Notes: generated from the letters alone by a model not told the origin. A stretch of 36,613 nt of DNA from Vibrio splendidus (GCF_002873455.1 NZ_MCUN01000027.1:1-36613); one strand, 5' to 3'. Counted from the first letter of the stretch, positions 8,548 to 16,467 are shown. Numbers and translations are program-made.

Positions 8548-9429
8548 TTATTGTTCGAATAATGTCGGAACACCGGTTTGAGCACAAACCTCATTCAAAC
8601 GCTTTTGCGCAGTGAGGATATTCTCTTTCCAATGTTCATCTTGGGCCCACATCTCAATCACAAGTGGCACAACACATTCTGTCTCTCTCAACGTTTCAAA
8701 AATCGCATTGAAATCAACTTCACCATCACCAATCACGAGATCTCGGAACTGCCCTTTGTACTCGTCAGTCACTTTATAAGTATCTTTCAAGTGAATCTGA
8801 GTGATATGAGGTTTACTCAACTTCAGCTCTGTCACTATGTCATAATTCCAACCTGAGATATTACCCACGTCAGGATACGCGGTGAAATATGGTGAATTGA
8901 CTTCGCGACTCAGTACTTCAAATTTACTCAAAGAATTCAGGTAGTCCGTATCCATGATCTCAACAGCAAGCATCACGCCGGCTCTTTCTGCCAATTGCGC
9001 TGAAAGCTTCATCCCTTCAATAAAACGCTGATGGGTTACCTTATCGGCTGGCTCATAGTAAACGTCATAACCCGCTAACTGTATGGTACGAATACCCAAC
9101 TTATAAGCGAGCGAGATCGCTTTCTCCATATGGATGACAGCTTGCTCACGAATCGCCGGATCAGCAGATCCAAATGGGAACTTGCGATGCGCACTTAAAC
9201 ACATGGATTGCAGAGGGACACCATGCTTTTCGCAAAGGCGACGCAAAGCATACACTTCATCGTCATTCCAATCTAAGCGGCTGCGACGCTCGTCCGATTC
9301 ATCTACCGATATTTCAAGAAAATCAAACCCAAGCTCTTTGGTCGTTGCGAGCTTGTCTTCCCAACTGAGTTCGTTAAGTAGAGCTTTCTCATAAAGCCCT
9401 ACACGGTGGCGTAATAAGTTTTGATACAT
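8548..9429 (-). CDS. ulaE: L-ribulose/L-xylulose-5-phosphate 3-epimerase
   Basis: Converts L-xylulose 5-phosphate to L-ribulose 5-phosphate in L-ascorbate breakdown. The 293-residue TIM-barrel enzyme of the AP-endonuclease-2-like family shows the expected metal-site segments: VEIMDTDY, YPDVGNISGWN, QIHLKDT and VIEMWAQDE. The N-terminal GLYEKALLNELSWEDKL and FLEISVDESDERRSRLDW match UlaE/SgbU proteins as I recall them. It is the last gene of the leftward ula operon, starting 8 bp after ulaD with an AGGAGG ribosome-binding site. A terminator lies 98 bp downstream. Confidence 0.95.
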   Translation of the reverse strand: MYQNLLRHRVGLYEKALLNELSWEDKLATTKELGFDFLEISVDESDERRSRLDWNDDEVYALRRLCEKHGVPLQSMCLSAHRKFPFGSADPAIREQAVIHMEKAISLAYKLGIRTIQLAGYDVYYEPADKVTHQRFIEGMKLSAQLAERAGVMLAVEIMDTDYLNSLSKFEVLSREVNSPYFTAYPDVGNISGWNYDIVTELKLSKPHITQIHLKDTYKVTDEYKGQFRDLVIGDGEVDFNAIFETLRETECVVPLVIEMWAQDEHWKENILTAQKRLNEVCAQTGVPTLFEQ

Positions 9430-9437
9430 AGCGCCTC

Positions 9438-10085
9438 CTAGTTCCAGTAGCGATCGATCTGAGCTTTAAGTGCCTCTGCCGTTTCTTTACCTTTGTCACC
9501 CGCAAGTGCTCGGCCTGCAATAAAGGTTTTCGCTTTAATGCCTTCAAATAGGTAAAGGTCCTCAGGCACGATACCGCCTGTGATAGAAAGCTCGATGCCC
9601 ATTTCAGACAATGCACGCATTTTCACAAGGTCTTCTTCTGTCCAACCCACGCCGGCTAATTCAGCGTCACGAGAGCGGTGGTAAATCGCTTGTGAAATAC
9701 CTAGGTCGACCCAAGATTGAGCGTCATCCATTGTCCAGTTACCATAAATTTCGATTTGGATTTCACCGTTAAATTCATCGGCGACTTTCTTACACGCGCC
9801 AATGGTAGCGATGTGTGCAGCTGCAGAAACCGTAATCCAGTCTGCGCCCGCTTCAAATGCCATACGCGCGAGAATAGCGCCACCATCAGTGGTCTTCATA
9901 TCACACACTAAAATGTGGTCTGGGTGGTTCTTACGCAGTGTTGAAACTGCTGTCATGCCTTCAGCGAAGGCTAAGATAGTGCCCACTTCAATCACATCAA
10001 CGAAGCTTTCAACGTTGTTTGCCACTTCAATTGCTGCAGGAAGATTTGTCTGGTCTAGGGCGATCTGAATCATTGGTTTAGTCAT
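9438..10085 (-). CDS. ulaD: 3-keto-L-gulonate-6-phosphate decarboxylase
   Basis: Decarboxylates 3-keto-L-gulonate 6-phosphate to L-xylulose 5-phosphate, the committed carbon-loss step of ascorbate catabolism. It belongs to the orotidine-5-phosphate decarboxylase suprafamily. Landmarks are IQIALDQTNL at the N-terminus, the Mg-binding DMKTTDGG, ADWITVSAAAH, and the phosphate-binding SITGGIVPE and FIAGRAL. The start at 10085 gives 215 residues, close to the roughly 216 of E. coli UlaD. It uses AAAGGA, which lies within the last codons of the upstream HAD gene, so translation is likely coupled; the upstream in-frame Met at 10109 is rejected. Confidence 0.95.
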   Translation of the reverse strand: MTKPMIQIALDQTNLPAAIEVANNVESFVDVIEVGTILAFAEGMTAVSTLRKNHPDHILVCDMKTTDGGAILARMAFEAGADWITVSAAAHIATIGACKKVADEFNGEIQIEIYGNWTMDDAQSWVDLGISQAIYHRSRDAELAGVGWTEEDLVKMRALSEMGIELSITGGIVPEDLYLFEGIKAKTFIAGRALAGDKGKETAEALKAQIDRYWN

Positions 10086-10089
10086 GTTG

Positions 10090-10911
10090 TTATCCTTTAA
10101 TTTGTTCACGTATTAGACGGGCTAAGCCATCATGGTTGTTATCTGTTGAGCACACGCATTGAACGTGTGACTTGACGATGTCATCAGCATTGAGCATCGC
10201 TACGCCTAACCCGGCGTACTTAAGCATGGATATGTCGTTGTGGTTATCACCGACGGCAATGACGTCATCGGCGTGATAACCGAGTTCTGCGATGTATTCA
10301 GCAAGGCGTAGGCCCTTACTGTTACCCTTCGCAGCAAAATCTATTCGGTTAGACCAAGAACGCTCACCGTTGAAGTTCTCTTCTATCCATGGGTGTTGCA
10401 TTAAACGGTCTACTGAGTCTTGGCTACCTTCCACCACAAACTTCCAAACGTGTTCGGCTCGTTGAGCCGTTTCAATGAATGATTCCACTTGGTAAATTTG
10501 AGGGCGATGTTGCTCTGGTGCCGTTTCTGCCCAACTTTCTAATGCCAACATGTAGGCAAATGGGTTGTATTGTGAGTACGTCATGGCATGCGTGATGTAC
10601 ATGACCATTTTGAGCTGAAACTCATCGGCCATATCGATGAAAGTCAATGCTTTGTCTTTCTCGATAGCGTTTTGAGTCAAGACCGTTTCAGTTTGATAGT
10701 CATAAACATAAGTGCCATTACAGCAAATGATTGGCGTATCTAAGTCCAATTCATAGTAATACGGTCGTGCTGCTGTGTGGTGTCGACCAGTCACAATCAC
10801 GACATGACAGCTTTGTTTGGCTTCTTGAATCGCCTTTTTCACTTCTGGATGAATAGTGTGATCATCCTTTAATACGGTTCCATCGAGATCTAACGCCAGC
10901 ACTTTATACAT
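10090..10911 (-). CDS. Cof-type HAD sugar phosphatase inside the ula operon
   Basis: Predicted haloacid-dehalogenase phosphatase of the Cof/YidA subfamily, acting on small sugar phosphates in the cytoplasm. The 273-residue protein has HAD motif I DLDGT (nucleophile Asp8, acid Asp10), motif II in VIVTGRH, and motif IV in VGDNHNDISML, with a C2-type cap between. E. coli ula operons as I know them lack this gene. Here it sits between ulaF and ulaD, its end overlaps the ulaD ribosome-binding site, and it has a good site of its own (AGAGGACTCT). A role in removing excess phosphorylated intermediates is plausible, but that is inference from position only. Confidence 0.92.
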   Translation of the reverse strand: MYKVLALDLDGTVLKDDHTIHPEVKKAIQEAKQSCHVVIVTGRHHTAARPYYYELDLDTPIICCNGTYVYDYQTETVLTQNAIEKDKALTFIDMADEFQLKMVMYITHAMTYSQYNPFAYMLALESWAETAPEQHRPQIYQVESFIETAQRAEHVWKFVVEGSQDSVDRLMQHPWIEENFNGERSWSNRIDFAAKGNSKGLRLAEYIAELGYHADDVIAVGDNHNDISMLKYAGLGVAMLNADDIVKSHVQCVCSTDNNHDGLARLIREQIKG

Positions 10912-10958
10912 AGAGTCCTCTCACTTATTCCTGAAATCAGGCCTAATCAATATGAAGC

Positions 10959-11006
10959 TACTTAACTTTGAAACACCATAGCTTTGAAACTACTTAGAAT
11001 TGAAAC
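10959..11006. repeat. Degenerate 16-bp tandem repeat, three units
   Basis: Three consecutive 16-bp units each end in TTGAAAC (10968, 10984, 11000, exact 16-bp spacing). Units one and three also share TACTTA at their start. The array fills part of the 128-bp gap between ulaF and the HAD gene, an unusually long gap for this otherwise tight operon. Function unknown. Confidence 0.6.
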
Positions 11007-11039
11007 CAGTTGGACGGCAGACTTAAATGAGACGCCGAT

Positions 11040-11738
11040 TTACTGTTGGCCGTAATAAGCATTTTCACCATGCTTACGCAGGTAGTGTTTGTCTGATAGC
11101 TCTGGCTGAATTTTGATGCCGCTGTTCAAGGTGCGCGTTGCCAACGCCATTGCAGAAACTTCTTCTAATACCACGGCGTTATGAACGGCGTCGTTAGCAT
11201 CTTTGCCCCAAGAGAAAGGCGCATGTCCTGCAACAATCACGCTTGGAACGGCCATTGGATCAATTCGGCGTTGCTTGAACTCTTCAATGATCACCAAGCC
11301 GGTATTTTTCTCGTACTCTTCAGCAATTTCAGAGTGGGATAATCGACGTGTACATGGAATGTCACCGTAAAAATAATCAGCATGAGTGGTACCCAGCGCT
11401 GGAATATCGATGCCGGCTTGCGCCCAAATAGTGGCACTGCGTGAATGCGTGTGAACAATGCCACTGACCTCAGGGAAAGCTTTGTAGAGCTCTAAATGAG
11501 TTGCGGTATCACTTGAAGGATTAAGTTTCCCTTCAACAATGTTGCCTTCTAAATCAACGACCACCATATCTTCAGCTGTCATGTCGCAGTATTCGACACC
11601 TGACGGTTTAATCGCTATTACGCCATTAGCACGGTCAAACTCAGAGACATTTCCCCAAGTGAATGTCACCAAACCGTACTTCGGAAGTTGCAAATTGGCT
11701 TCTAGAACACGTTGTTTCAATTGGCTATATTTAGACAT
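11040..11738 (-). CDS. ulaF: L-ribulose-5-phosphate 4-epimerase
   Basis: Converts L-ribulose 5-phosphate to D-xylulose 5-phosphate, delivering ascorbate carbon to the pentose phosphate pathway. A class II aldolase-fold zinc enzyme (AraD/UlaF/SgbE family). With the start at 11738 the protein has 232 residues. It shows FTWGNVSEFD, the substrate loop KPSGVEY, the zinc-binding HTHS with a later His in GHAPFSWG, and LGTTHADYFYGDIPCTR. The preferred ATG follows AAGGAGACAACT; the frame extends upstream only by running into ulaC. The gene begins 10 bp after the ulaC stop. It is distinguished from araD by context, not by sequence alone. Confidence 0.94.
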   Translation of the reverse strand: MSKYSQLKQRVLEANLQLPKYGLVTFTWGNVSEFDRANGVIAIKPSGVEYCDMTAEDMVVVDLEGNIVEGKLNPSSDTATHLELYKAFPEVSGIVHTHSRSATIWAQAGIDIPALGTTHADYFYGDIPCTRRLSHSEIAEEYEKNTGLVIIEEFKQRRIDPMAVPSVIVAGHAPFSWGKDANDAVHNAVVLEEVSAMALATRTLNSGIKIQPELSDKHYLRKHGENAYYGQQ

Positions 11739-11748
11739 AGTTGTCTCC

Positions 11749-12216
11749 TTACGCAGCTTCCGCTTGCAGCAATGCAGCATCAATTAAACGCGCCACTTCT
11801 TCAGGGCTTTTACATGCGCGTAGTTTTGAGAAGTCTTCATCGAATTCAATTAAGTTCGCCACTTGCATAGTACCTTCGATGTGCTCTTCTGAATCTTTAC
11901 CCGCTAGCGTGATCAGTACATCAACAGGCTCATCAACACCTTCAAAAGTAATCGGTGTTTCAAGCACGGTTAACGCAAACCCGGTACGAATCACGCCATC
12001 TTCAGGGCGGCAATGAGGCAACGCGAACGCATCGTGAATACAGATGTAAGGGCCTTCTTCACCAATCGCTTTGGTAATCGCATCGTAGTAACGCTCTTCA
12101 GCGACACCGGCTTTCACCAATGCATCAGTACCAAGCTTGATCGCCGCTTTCCAGTCAGCAGCTTTTGCGTTCAGTAGGATAGAGTTGTTCTTGATAAGAG
12201 ATTCTTTTAAGTTCAT
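11749..12216 (-). CDS. ulaC: PTS ascorbate-specific EIIA component
   Basis: Cytoplasmic phosphocarrier that passes phosphate from HPr to the IIB domain of the ascorbate permease. It is of the mannitol/fructose EIIA type. Its active-site His lies in FALPHCRPEDGV, and FEGVDEPVDVLITLAG and QVANLIEFDEDFSKLRAC match E. coli UlaC as I recall it. The ATG at 12216 gives 155 residues (E. coli about 154) and is preceded by AAGTGAG; an in-frame GTG four codons upstream is the alternative. It is separated from the permease gene by 66 bp holding a hairpin, and precedes ulaF by 10 bp. Confidence 0.95.
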   Translation of the reverse strand: MNLKESLIKNNSILLNAKAADWKAAIKLGTDALVKAGVAEERYYDAITKAIGEEGPYICIHDAFALPHCRPEDGVIRTGFALTVLETPITFEGVDEPVDVLITLAGKDSEEHIEGTMQVANLIEFDEDFSKLRACKSPEEVARLIDAALLQAEAA

Positions 12217-12247
12217 GTTATTGCTCACTTATATAATTGTTTTTATT

Positions 12248-12274
12248 GGCTCAGCAGTGTGATACCACTGAGCC
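12248..12274. other. Intercistronic hairpin between ulaAB and ulaC
   Basis: GGCTCAG (12248-12254) pairs with CTGAGCC (12268-12274); an alternative pairing uses CAGTG/CACTG inside. It has no T-run in the minus-strand direction, so it does not look like an ordinary terminator for the operon. It may act as a processing or stability element that sets different levels of the permease and the downstream enzymes (inference). Confidence 0.55.
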
Positions 12275-12282
12275 GTTTATAA

Positions 12283-14121
12283 TTATTTGTGGAAGTTGTT
12301 CTCGATGATGGAAACAAGCTCGTCGCCGAAAGTTTTCACCATAATCATGTTCTTAACCGCTAACTGTTGCTTACCTTCTGGCAGCCCCGTGATCTTCGCA
12401 GCAAGAGCAACCGAAGTAACGATGATGTCGAATGAACCAAGGTGCGATTTATAATCAGTAATGGCGCTGTTAAAGGTCGAGCTTGGGATGCCTTTCTTGT
12501 CCAAGTACTCTTTGATCTTCTTAGAGCACATCATTGAAGAACCTTGCCCTGAACCACAGCACACTAAGACACGAACCGGTTTCTGGTCGGCAGCGGGTGA
12601 CACGCGAGTTTCTGACGTTGTAGAAGCTGCCGTTGTAGAAACAGAAGGTGCTTGAGCGGTTGCTGTCGATTGTTGTGGTACTGCGACTTCAACCTCAATG
12701 CCTTCTGGCGTAACTGCCGTCATTGTTTCAGCTTGCTTCTCAGCGTCTTCTTCTGCACGTAGTTGTTTAGAAGCGAAGTACATGTAGACACCAGCTAAAG
12801 CCAGAATCCCGAAGAAGAACATATTAGAGCTAGAGATACCTTGCATGATAGGTGGGAAGACGAGAGCCCAGTCAGCCATACCCATCCAGCCATTAAACTC
12901 TGCACCCGATTGAGCAAAGATATGAATTGCCCAAGCAGAACCAACCACTTCGATGATGCCCATCACGAAACAGATCTTCATTACCGCTTTCCAACCACCG
13001 AAGTGGTTCGCAAACACACCAATCGTCGCGTTCGAGAAGAACATTGGGATAAAGCCAGGAATGATCATGATAGGAGAATCGAAGGCTAGCATTGCAAGAA
13101 CGGCTGTGAATTGGCCAACAGCGCCCCACATGAAACCGAACACCATTGCATTTGGAGAGTATGCGTAGATAGCCGCACAATCGATTGCTAAAACAGCGTT
13201 AGGAATAAGGCGTTGAGAAATACCGTTAAATGCCTCAGACAATTCCGCTACGAACATACGGACGCCGGTTACGATAACTTGAATAGCTACTGCGAATTTC
13301 AAACCAGTTTCGAAAATATAGATAAACCAGTGTGTTTTTCCTGCCATGTCTTGAAGGTTATCAAGACCAAATGAAAGAAGAATAATGCCGAAGAAAGCAG
13401 TCATGACTAGCGTTGTCGCTGCGATGCTATCGTGGAAAATGTGTAACCATTTAGGCAGTTTGATGTGGTCAACGCTGTCATTTTTGTCGCCAAGCTTAGG
13501 AGCAACCTTTGTCGCTACCCATGACGCAAACTGTTGTTGGTGACCAATAGAGAAACCCGCCCCGCCAGTAACCTCTTGGGTAGGCTTGAACATGATGTTA
13601 GACGAAATACCCCAGTACAACGCCATCAATATTGCTGAATAGATGATGGTTTCCCACATACCTGCACCAAGCACGAAGTAGAAAACGGCAATTAGGCCAG
13701 CTTGTTGGAACATGATATGTCCCGTAAGCATGATGGTTCTGATGCCCGTGATGCGGCGGAAGGCAACAAGAAGAATATTGAGACCAAGTGCCAGTAATAC
13801 GGCATATCCAACCCAAGAATAGTTATCTCCCATGGTCTCCATGGTAGACATCATGGTTGTGTACGGGTCTATCACTGACCCCGTCAATCCATGAATCTCA
13901 CTCATTTTCAGAATCACTGGTTTGAAACCCGCTACCAATGTTCCTGCACCTACCTGCACTATCATGAAACCAACGATGGTTTTGATAGAGCCGGAGATAA
14001 TAGTTGTTGCGTCACGCTTGAGTAGAATGTAACCCAGACAAGTAACAAGACCGAGTAGCAACGGTGCTTTGGTCATTACCTGACTGTAAAAAATATAGAA
14101 AATATCGTATAAGAATTCCAT
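12283..14121 (-). CDS. ulaA: PTS L-ascorbate permease, fused EIIC-EIIB
   Basis: Inner-membrane transporter that imports L-ascorbate and phosphorylates it to L-ascorbate 6-phosphate. In the 612-residue protein, residues 1-455 are the polytopic SgaT/UlaA EIIC domain. Residues about 456-514 are a Ser/Thr/Ala/Gln-rich linker, and 515-612 are a UlaB-type EIIB domain whose phosphorylated Cys should be Cys522 in LVCCGSGQGSSMM. In E. coli these are separate ulaA and ulaB genes; here no separate ulaB exists. The start follows AGGGGTAAAGAT. It is the first gene of the leftward operon, downstream of the shared UlaR control region. Confidence 0.95.
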   Translation of the reverse strand: MEFLYDIFYIFYSQVMTKAPLLLGLVTCLGYILLKRDATTIISGSIKTIVGFMIVQVGAGTLVAGFKPVILKMSEIHGLTGSVIDPYTTMMSTMETMGDNYSWVGYAVLLALGLNILLVAFRRITGIRTIMLTGHIMFQQAGLIAVFYFVLGAGMWETIIYSAILMALYWGISSNIMFKPTQEVTGGAGFSIGHQQQFASWVATKVAPKLGDKNDSVDHIKLPKWLHIFHDSIAATTLVMTAFFGIILLSFGLDNLQDMAGKTHWFIYIFETGLKFAVAIQVIVTGVRMFVAELSEAFNGISQRLIPNAVLAIDCAAIYAYSPNAMVFGFMWGAVGQFTAVLAMLAFDSPIMIIPGFIPMFFSNATIGVFANHFGGWKAVMKICFVMGIIEVVGSAWAIHIFAQSGAEFNGWMGMADWALVFPPIMQGISSSNMFFFGILALAGVYMYFASKQLRAEEDAEKQAETMTAVTPEGIEVEVAVPQQSTATAQAPSVSTTAASTTSETRVSPAADQKPVRVLVCCGSGQGSSMMCSKKIKEYLDKKGIPSSTFNSAITDYKSHLGSFDIIVTSVALAAKITGLPEGKQQLAVKNMIMVKTFGDELVSIIENNFHK

Positions 14122-14204
14122 ATCTTTACCCCTGATTAATTTTTAATTTTAATGGTATGTAGGATGTGATGATGTCTATTTTTGCTCACGAACTAGACTT
14201 TACC

Positions 14205-14220
14205 AATCAAAAGTAATCAT
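14205..14220 (+). promoter_or_regulatory. UlaR operator candidate 1
   Basis: AATCAAAAGTAATCAT, identical to the copy at 14412-14427. It is 84 bp upstream of the ulaA start and forms an inverted pair with the copy at 14234-14249. Confidence 0.6.
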
Positions 14221-14233
14221 TCAATGCTCGCTT

Positions 14234-14249
14234 GTGATTACTTTGATTT
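14234..14249 (-). promoter_or_regulatory. UlaR operator candidate 2 (inverted)
   Basis: On the minus strand this reads AAATCAAAGTAATCAC, a near copy of the element at 14205. The two face each other with 13 bp between them. Confidence 0.6.
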
Positions 14250-14279
14250 ATATCAATTAACCACACCTAGAATGTGCCT

Positions 14280-14301
14280 AATTGAGCTTTAGATCACACA
14301 C
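14280..14301. promoter_or_regulatory. CRP-site candidate in the ula control region
   Basis: The right half is a perfect TCACA (14294-14298), and the left half keeps TG.G at the matching distance. The central TAGA also fits the 22-bp consensus. Ascorbate PTS operons are commonly under CRP control, which supports but does not prove the site. Confidence 0.45.
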
Positions 14302-14380
14302 AAAACAATAAAACCATTAAAAATCAATAACTTAGGAAAATAGCGATTAAGATCTGATTTTTATGGTGATGGTATTTGAC

Positions 14381-14396
14381 AATCACGGTGGTGATT
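14381..14396. promoter_or_regulatory. Palindrome AATCAC-GGTG-GTGATT near the ulaR promoter
   Basis: A perfect 6-bp inverted repeat with a 4-bp centre, 65 bp upstream of the ulaR start. Its AATCAC arm is like the end of the 16-bp elements, suggesting it may belong to the same operator set. Confidence 0.45.
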
Positions 14397-14411
14397 ATTA
14401 GAATCAAAACA

Positions 14412-14427
14412 AATCAAAAGTAATCAT
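14412..14427 (+). promoter_or_regulatory. UlaR operator candidate 3
   Basis: AATCAAAAGTAATCAT, an exact second copy of the element at 14205-14220, 34 bp upstream of the ulaR start. The position suits autorepression. Confidence 0.6.
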
Positions 14428-14460
14428 CAAATTGTCACAACGACATAAAGAGTGATAAAA

Positions 14461-15216
14461 ATGAATGAAGTACAAAGACATAACGGCATCTTGTCGTTAT
14501 TAGAAGATATGCAGACAATCAACGTCTCGCATATTATTGATAAGTTTAGTGTTTCACCTGCTACCGCAAGACGTGATATCGCTAAACTAGATGAAGTTGG
14601 CAGACTTAGAAAAGTTCGAAATGGTGCTGAACGAGTAGAGACCCAAAAAAGAAAGTGGTCACCACTTAATATCAATAGCACTGAGTTTTACGAAGAGAAG
14701 GCTGAGATAGCGCAAGCAGCTGCTGGGCTTTGCGAAGCTGGCGATACAATCGTGATCAACTGCGGTTCTACTGCGTTCTTACTTGGTCAACAACTGTGTG
14801 GCGAAGACGTTCAAATCGTAACGAACTACTTCCCACTAGCAAGCTACTTGATCAACGAAGATCATGACGATGTCATCATCATTGGCGGTCAATACAACAA
14901 AGCACAGAACATCTTTCTTAACCCTGCTCCAAATTCATTAGGTGGCTACGCCGGAAACTGGATGTTTACCTCGGGCAAAGGCTTAACAGATGCTGGGCTC
15001 TATAAAGCAGATATGTTAACGGCAGTGGCCGAACAACAAATGCTAGAGCAGGTCGATAAGCTTGTTGTTGTGGTCGACAGTTCAAAGGTTGGACAACGTA
15101 CAGGAATGCTATTTTGCAACACCAAGCAAATAGACATTGTCATCACGGGTAAAGACGCTAATCCAGAAGTCGTAAAACTGATTGAAGCTCAGGGGACGCA
15201 AGTCATCCTAGTTTAA
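14461..15216 (+). CDS. ulaR: DeoR-family repressor of L-ascorbate genes
   Basis: Transcriptional repressor that senses L-ascorbate 6-phosphate in enteric bacteria. The 251-residue protein has an N-terminal DeoR helix-turn-helix (about residues 15-57, including SVSPATARRDIAKLDEVGRLRKVRNGAE). The C-terminal sugar-phosphate sensor domain has INCGSTAFLLG, TNYFPLASYLI, IIGGQYNKAQNI, WMFTSGKGLT and VVDSSKVGQRTGMLF, all close to E. coli UlaR from memory. The ATG at 14461 (MNEVQRH) matches the family start and follows AAAGAGTG; an in-frame GTG lies three codons upstream. ulaG follows 120 bp downstream. Confidence 0.95.
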   Translation: MNEVQRHNGILSLLEDMQTINVSHIIDKFSVSPATARRDIAKLDEVGRLRKVRNGAERVETQKRKWSPLNINSTEFYEEKAEIAQAAAGLCEAGDTIVINCGSTAFLLGQQLCGEDVQIVTNYFPLASYLINEDHDDVIIIGGQYNKAQNIFLNPAPNSLGGYAGNWMFTSGKGLTDAGLYKADMLTAVAEQQMLEQVDKLVVVVDSSKVGQRTGMLFCNTKQIDIVITGKDANPEVVKLIEAQGTQVILV

Positions 15217-15254
15217 ATCGCAGGGCAAACTAGCCCACAAATAATAATAAATTC

Positions 15255-15290
15255 AGCTCAGTGCCTTAGTCCAAATTAAGGCGCTCGGCT
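15255..15290. other. Imperfect hairpin between ulaR and ulaG
   Basis: Arms 15255-15268 and 15277-15290 pair over 14 positions with one mismatch and two G-U pairs, around an 8-nt loop. There is no T-run after it, so it is not a standard terminator. It may attenuate or stabilise transcription into ulaG (inference). Confidence 0.4.
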
Positions 15291-15336
15291 CCCTACATCC
15301 AAAATTAATCAAATTAGTGAAATAAAAGGTATTATC

Positions 15337-16404
15337 ATGAGCAATGTAAACGAAATCACTCGCGAGTCTTGGATCCTAAATACATTCCCAGAGTGGGGTA
15401 CATGGTTAAATGAAGAGATTGAGCAAACCGTAGTGCAACCTAACACGTTCTCTATGTGGTGGCTTGGTTGTACTGGTATTTGGCTAAAGTCAGAAGGTGG
15501 TGCAAACCTATCAATGGACTTCTGGTGTGGTACTGGTAAAAAAACACAAGCTGTTCAAAAAATGAAAAACCAACACCAAATGATGCGTATGGGTGGTGTT
15601 GAAGCACTTCAACCTAACCTACGTACTGCAATCTTCCCATTGGACCCATTCGCGATTAAAGAAATTGACGCAGTTATGGCATCTCATGACCATGGCGATC
15701 ACATTGATATCAACGTTGCAGCAGCCGTTCTACAAAACTGTGGCGAGCACGTTAAATTCATTGGCCCTAAAGCATGTGTCGATTTATGGATGAAATGGGG
15801 TGTGCCAGAAGATCGTTGTGTTATCGCAAAAGTTGGCGACGAAATTAAGATCAAAGACATCAACATCAAAGTTCTAGACGCATTCGACCGTACTGCACTA
15901 GTGACATTGCCTGAAGGTACTTCTTCTTTAGACACAGAGATCTTAGGCGGCATGGACGACCGTGCAGTGAACTACTTAGTTGAAACAACAGGCGGTTCAG
16001 TTTATCACTCTGGTGATTCTCACTACTCAAACTACTACGCTAAGCACGGTAATGACCACAAGATTGATGTTGCTTTGCTTTCTTACGGTGAGAACCCACG
16101 TGGCGTAACAGACAAAATGACATCATCAGATATCTTACGTGCCGCTGAATCTTTGGATTGTGAAGTTGTAGTTCCTTTCCACCACGATATCTGGGCTAAC
16201 TTCCAGAATGATCCACGTGAAATTGAAATGCTTTGGAACATGAAGAAAGAGCGTCTGCAATACGGATTTGCACCTTTCTTCTGGCAAGTCGGTGGCCGAT
16301 ACACCTACCCAACAGATAAAGGTCGCATGCACTACCAACACTTCCGTGGGTTTGCTGACATCTTCAAGAACGACCCTGAACTGCCTTACCGCGCGTTCCT
16401 ATAA
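15337..16404 (+). CDS. ulaG: L-ascorbate-6-phosphate lactonase
   Basis: Opens the lactone ring of L-ascorbate 6-phosphate to 3-keto-L-gulonate 6-phosphate, the first cytoplasmic step after uptake. It is a metallo-beta-lactamase-fold enzyme. The 355-residue length matches the family. Metal ligands lie in the HxHxDH motif at residues 117-122 (HDHGDH), with further His in YHSGDSHYSNYY and VVPFHHDIWANF. The ATG follows AAAGGTATTATC. It is rightward with ulaR, while the other pathway genes are leftward, so UlaR probably controls both units. A terminator directly follows. Confidence 0.96.
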   Translation: MSNVNEITRESWILNTFPEWGTWLNEEIEQTVVQPNTFSMWWLGCTGIWLKSEGGANLSMDFWCGTGKKTQAVQKMKNQHQMMRMGGVEALQPNLRTAIFPLDPFAIKEIDAVMASHDHGDHIDINVAAAVLQNCGEHVKFIGPKACVDLWMKWGVPEDRCVIAKVGDEIKIKDINIKVLDAFDRTALVTLPEGTSSLDTEILGGMDDRAVNYLVETTGGSVYHSGDSHYSNYYAKHGNDHKIDVALLSYGENPRGVTDKMTSSDILRAAESLDCEVVVPFHHDIWANFQNDPREIEMLWNMKKERLQYGFAPFFWQVGGRYTYPTDKGRMHYQHFRGFADIFKNDPELPYRAFL

Positions 16405-16422
16405 ATAGAAAATGAATCAATG

Positions 16423-16445
16423 AGGGAGCAGTCGCTCCCTTTTTT
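16423..16445 (+). terminator. Rho-independent terminator of ulaG
   Basis: AGGGAGC (16423-16429) pairs with GCTCCCT (16434-16440) across AGTC, followed by a T-run. It lies 18 bp after the ulaG stop, so the next gene probably needs another promoter or read-through. Confidence 0.88.
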
Positions 16446-16467
16446 ATATCACTAAAATGGATTTTTT

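Larger units (their letters stand above)
14122..14460. promoter_or_regulatory. Divergent ula control region
   Basis: The 339-bp gap between ulaA (leftward) and ulaR (rightward) has no coding sequence but is dense in repeated motifs. There are three copies of a 16-bp element, a separate AATCAC/GTGATT palindrome and a CRP-like site, each listed on its own. Regulation by UlaR and catabolite repression fits what is known of ascorbate operons in enteric bacteria; the assignment here is inference. Confidence 0.7.
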
